A stretch of 8,463 bases of DNA. Source: Betaproteobacteria bacterium (GTDB lineage: Bacteria > Pseudomonadota > Gammaproteobacteria > Burkholderiales > SG8-39). The stretch lies in assembly GCA_005888925.1 (NCBI GenBank), contig VBCP01000525.1, positions 1 to 8,463 of the forward strand, in the 5' to 3' direction. Shown here in pieces: positions 6,022-8,463 of this stretch (positions within the stretch are counted from its first letter, which is position 1; the number at the start of each line of letters is the position of its first letter). The notes under the pieces were generated by a model. The model had not been told where the DNA came from. It saw nothing but the letters and a program-made list of their open reading frames with translations, and ran no database searches. Made by a program: the position numbers and the translations under genes.

Positions 6022-6375
6022 TTAGCGAATGGCGCGGTTGATACTCGTGCCGCTCACCCGCACGACGCGCCCGTCGTTGGTGAGCTCCACGGCCTCGCCT
6101 TCCGAGAAGGTGTTGTTGTCGACGTCCACCTGCTGGATGCCGCCCACATCCATGCGCAGGGTCAGGCGATAGAGGTTCGGATCGGGTCGCCGCCCGGTGC
6201 TGCTCGGCTGCGCTTTGCCCTTGTTCGCGTTCGGCAGCACGCCGACGCCGGTGATCACGCCCGAGCCGGCCTTGAAGTTGCCCGGCGCGATGATGGTGCC
6301 CTCGACCTGGGCGGGATCCTGGAACTGGCTGCATGCCACCAGCACGAGCATGAGCGCGGCAAAGGTTCTTTTCAT
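6022..6375 (-). CDS. Small lipoprotein, 117 aa, unknown function
   Basis: Starts MKRTFAALMLVLVACSQ; the lipobox LVAC puts the lipidated cysteine at residue 15. The mature protein is about 103 residues and has no membrane helix. Its second half (about 68-113) alternates polar and hydrophobic residues, with LYRLTLRMDVGG, DNNTFSEGEAVEL and DGRVVRVSG. This looks like a small beta domain loosely reminiscent of the C-terminal part of SlyB/Pcp outer-membrane lipoproteins, but without their glycine-zipper segment. I do not recognise a named family. It sits 17 nt after the patatin stop and 11 nt before the hydrolase start, so all three are probably co-translated. No clear Shine-Dalgarno precedes its ATG, which suggests translational coupling to the patatin gene. 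Confidence 0.85.
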   Translation of the reverse strand: MKRTFAALMLVLVACSQFQDPAQVEGTIIAPGNFKAGSGVITGVGVLPNANKGKAQPSSTGRRPDPNLYRLTLRMDVGGIQQVDVDNNTFSEGEAVELTNDGRVVRVSGTSINRAIR

Positions 6376-6392
6376 GGCAAACAAAGCGTAGC

Positions 6393-7535
6393 TCAGCTCT
6401 TCGCCAGGCGTTCGGTCATCGGCGCGTTCTGGTGAATGATCACGCCCTCCATCGGGTCGACCGGCGCGAGCCACGGCCTGCGGCCGAGCATCTCGCGCGC
6501 GTCCGCGTAGCCGGCCGCGCGCCGCGCGGCGACGCCGTCGGGCGTGAAGTCGATGTCCTTGGTGTAGTCGTCGCCGTCGTGCTCCGGCGCAAGAAGGCGC
6601 ACGACGTGCATCGTCGTGCCGCAGCCGTGCGAGGTGAGCTCCTGCATCTCCGCATCCTTCAGCTGGTCCGCGGGCAGATGATGCTTCAGCCGGCGGATGA
6701 TGTGGCGCATGCGGTGGAGCTGCTTCTGCCGCGCGATGTGGCTCTCGGCGCGGCTGGCGTACTGGATGTTCTTCTGCCGCCCGAGCACCTGCCAGATCGA
6801 GCTCGGCGCCGGACCCTGCGATTGCCAGACGTTGACGTTGAAGATCACCGAGTCGCGCCGCGGCTGGTCGTCCATCACCGCCTCGATCGGCGTGTTGGAG
6901 TAGATGCCGCCGTCCCAGTAGGGCTCGCCGCGCACGCGGATCGCCGGGAACGCGGGCGGCAGCGCGCCCGAGGCCATCACGTGCTCGAGCTCGAGCTGCT
7001 CGCGCGCGCTGTCGAAGTACGCGAGCTCGCCGCTCGTCACGCCGACCGCGCCGACGGTGAGGCGCGGCGCCCTGAGCGCGATGAGCTGGGTGTCCAGCAA
7101 ATTGGCCAGCGTTCCCTGCAGCGCCTCGGTGCGATACCACGACGAGGCGTAGACGCCGAGCGGCGCGTAAATGCCGCCCCAGGGAATCGCGCGCGGCGTA
7201 AAGAACGCGGGAATGCCGCACACCGTGGTGGCGAAGTTGGCGTACCAGTGCCGCGCCCACGGTGCGGCCATCGGTTCCACCATCGGTGAGAGCCGGACCT
7301 TGTCCCAGAACTCCTCCAGGCGCGCGAGCCGCTCGTCGTGCAAGTTGCCGGCGATCAGCGCGCCATTGATCGCGCCGATCGAGGTGCCGATCACCCAGTC
7401 GGGCTCGAGTCCGGCCTCGTGCAGCGCCTGGTACACGCCCACCTGATAGGCGCCGAGCGCGCCGCCGCCCTGCAGCACCAGCACTACCTGTCCCTGCACG
7501 GCTCCGCCGCTGCAGGATGCCATCGCCGTTGCCAT
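6393..7535 (-). CDS. Patatin-like phospholipase with DUF3734-type C-terminus
   Basis: 380-residue serine lipid acyl hydrolase. The oxyanion motif is LQGGGALGAYQVG (GGGALG at 23-28), the nucleophile motif is GTSIGA with Ser52, and the catalytic Asp is Asp208 in WDGGIYSNTP, giving a complete Ser-Asp dyad. The C-terminal part (about 255-355), with KDIDFTPDGVAARRAAGY, resembles the DUF3734 domain found in proteobacterial patatins. No signal peptide or membrane helix is visible, so it is probably cytosolic or peripheral. The start chosen is MATAMASCSGG at 7535; Met5 at 7523 is possible. The frame stays open upstream to 8303, but that part runs antisense to the solute-binding protein gene and is not patatin-like. 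No Shine-Dalgarno is present within 12 nt of the ATG. It is first in the minus-strand run and diverges from the gene at 7569 with a 33-bp gap. Confidence 0.94.
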   Translation of the reverse strand: MATAMASCSGGAVQGQVVLVLQGGGALGAYQVGVYQALHEAGLEPDWVIGTSIGAINGALIAGNLHDERLARLEEFWDKVRLSPMVEPMAAPWARHWYANFATTVCGIPAFFTPRAIPWGGIYAPLGVYASSWYRTEALQGTLANLLDTQLIALRAPRLTVGAVGVTSGELAYFDSAREQLELEHVMASGALPPAFPAIRVRGEPYWDGGIYSNTPIEAVMDDQPRRDSVIFNVNVWQSQGPAPSSIWQVLGRQKNIQYASRAESHIARQKQLHRMRHIIRRLKHHLPADQLKDAEMQELTSHGCGTTMHVVRLLAPEHDGDDYTKDIDFTPDGVAARRAAGYADAREMLGRRPWLAPVDPMEGVIIHQNAPMTERLAKS

Positions 7536-7556
7536 GGCGCGAGAATAGCGCCCTAG

Positions 7557-7562
7557 AGGAGG
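7557..7562 (+). promoter_or_regulatory. Ribosome binding site of the solute-binding lipoprotein
   Basis: A perfect AGGAGG lies 6 nt before the ATG at 7569, in the 33-bp gap between the divergent genes. It fixes the start of the solute-binding protein. A promoter for this gene would have to overlap the beginning of the patatin gene. Confidence 0.75.
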
Positions 7563-7568
7563 CAGGGG

Positions 7569-8357
7569 ATGAAATTCCGTACCGTGGTTTGCGCCGCCGC
7601 GATCATGGCGGGATGCGCGAGCACCGCGCCATCGCCGGAGGTGAAGTCGCAGCTCGCGCCGACGGGTGAATTGCGCGTCGCCGTGCTCACGTCCAATCCG
7701 ATCATCCACCGCACGACGCCCGGGCTTGGCCGCGAGCTCGCCGCGGATGCCGGCGTGCCGGCGAAGCTCATCGACTACGGCGCAGTCAACAAGTTGATGG
7801 AGGACGCAGCCAAAGGCGCCTGGGACGTCGCTGTGGTGGCGATCGATCCCGAGCGGCGCGCGCTCGTCGACTTCGCGCCGGCGCACCTCAACTCCGAGGG
7901 CTTCCTCACCGTGCTGGTGCCGCCGGGATCGACGGCGCGCCGCATGGCCGATATCGACCAGCCGGGCATGCGCGTCGCGGCGGTGCGCGGCGCGGCGACG
8001 CAGATGGTCCTCTCGCGCACGCTCAAGAACGCCACCGTGCTCGCCGCGGAAAACGAGGACGCGGCCTTCGCATCGATGAAGGAGGGCAAAGCGCAGGGCT
8101 ATGCACAGAACCGCTTCATGCTGCGCGCCCGCGCGGCGACGCTGCCGGGGGCGCGGCTGCTGGAGGATTCGTTCGCGGGCCTGCACCTCGCGTTCGCCCT
8201 GCCGAAGAATCGGCCCGCTGCCGCGCGCTACGTGGCGCAGTTCGTCGAGCGCTCGAAGGCGTCGGGCGCCCTGCAGCGCGCCGTCGACGCCGCGGGCCTG
8301 CAAGGCGAAGTGAGCGTCGCGCCGCCCGAGCAGGCATCTACGTACAAGGGAATGTGA
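7569..8357 (+). CDS. Lipoprotein solute-binding protein, SBP_bac_3-like
   Basis: 262-residue periplasmic binding protein anchored by lipid. The N-terminus MKFRTVVCAAAIMAGCAST is a lipoprotein signal with likely lipidated Cys16 (Met at -3 is less usual). A type II periplasmic-binding fold follows: GELRVAVLTSNP (33-44) as first strand, WDVAVVAIDPERRALVDFA typical of the SBP_bac_3/PBPb family, and MRVAAVRGAATQMVL after the crossover. The usual PBPb pattern of a predicted ligand-dependent venus flytrap is kept, but the ligand is unreadable. No permease or ATPase follows in the window; the next gene is a TTT-type receptor 2 nt downstream, so the pair is probably co-transcribed and may work as a stand-alone receptor or scavenger. 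Confidence 0.88.
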   Translation: MKFRTVVCAAAIMAGCASTAPSPEVKSQLAPTGELRVAVLTSNPIIHRTTPGLGRELAADAGVPAKLIDYGAVNKLMEDAAKGAWDVAVVAIDPERRALVDFAPAHLNSEGFLTVLVPPGSTARRMADIDQPGMRVAAVRGAATQMVLSRTLKNATVLAAENEDAAFASMKEGKAQGYAQNRFMLRARAATLPGARLLEDSFAGLHLAFALPKNRPAAARYVAQFVERSKASGALQRAVDAAGLQGEVSVAPPEQASTYKGM

Positions 8358-8359
8358 GC

Positions 8360-8463
8360 ATGCGGCGCCTGTTGCTCCTGCTCGCCTGCGTCGCGTTCTC
8401 CGCGCACGCGGTGTACCCGGAGAAGCCGATCCGCTTCATCATTCCCTCGGCGCCCGGCGGCTC
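8360..8463 (+). CDS. Tripartite tricarboxylate transporter receptor (Bug/TctC family), N-terminus only
   Basis: The first 34 codons are visible and run off the window. A signal peptide MRRLLLLLACVAFSAHA is followed by YPEKPIRFIIPSAPGG, the near-invariant mature start of Bug-type receptors, which bind small carboxylates in the periplasm. ATG lies 2 nt after the TGA of the preceding gene, so translational coupling is likely. The family is greatly expanded in Burkholderiales, which supports the taxonomic guess. The ligand cannot be told from this fragment. Confidence 0.93.
   Translation, partial: MRRLLLLLACVAFSAHAVYPEKPIRFIIPSAPGG

Noticed and set aside
6432..7289. 285-codon plus-strand open frame opposite the patatin gene
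   Set aside because: No domain and biased composition; the minus strand encodes a complete patatin with its catalytic dyad.
7536..8303. N-terminal extension of the patatin
   Set aside because: Antisense to the solute-binding protein gene, Arg-rich, and patatin homology starts only after the ATG at 7535.
1..8463. tRNA, rRNA, CRISPR array, transposase or phage genes
   Set aside because: None seen on reading either strand; no regularly spaced direct repeats, no cloverleaf-like segment and no mobile-element protein.

Overview
This is a GC-rich bacterial window with strongly GC3-biased codons, most like Betaproteobacteria (Burkholderiales or a relative). Three signs point there: a tripartite-tricarboxylate (Bug/TctC-type) receptor at the right edge, a DUF3734-type patatin, and a two-component pair that reads like the proteobacterial dedicated sortase regulators (PdsS/PdsR). 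All assignments come from reading the translations; no database search was run.

Left region (1-2144, minus strand): a response regulator (2144 to 1455) followed 7 nt later by a membrane histidine kinase (1447 leftwards, C-terminus cut by the window edge). The kinase has a short periplasmic sensor. No sortase or sortase substrate lies in the window; any would be beyond base 1 or elsewhere in the genome.

Middle gap (2145-2525): this holds a possible promoter and operator for the regulator, a 43-residue single-helix membrane protein on the plus strand (2286-2417) with a good ribosome binding site, and a long imperfect inverted repeat (2418-2523). One arm of the repeat is a canonical G-quadruplex motif. 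The repeat fills the space between the stop codons of the two convergent genes.

Central minus-strand run (7535 down to 2526), probably one operon: patatin-like phospholipase, small lipoprotein, exported MetX-like alpha/beta hydrolase, GNAT acetyltransferase, and a polytopic membrane protein with C-terminal TPRs (TMTC/GT-C-like). The hydrolase has no stop codon where its conserved domain ends. Its frame stays open through the whole GNAT gene, and the 127-nt junction holds what looks like the decayed start of a secreted-protein gene.

Right region (7569-8463, plus strand): divergent from the patatin by 33 bp are a lipoprotein solute-binding protein of the SBP_bac_3 type and, 2 nt after its stop, the start of a Bug-family receptor cut by the window edge.

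The long plus-strand open frames opposite the minus-strand genes are GC-rich shadows and are not annotated.
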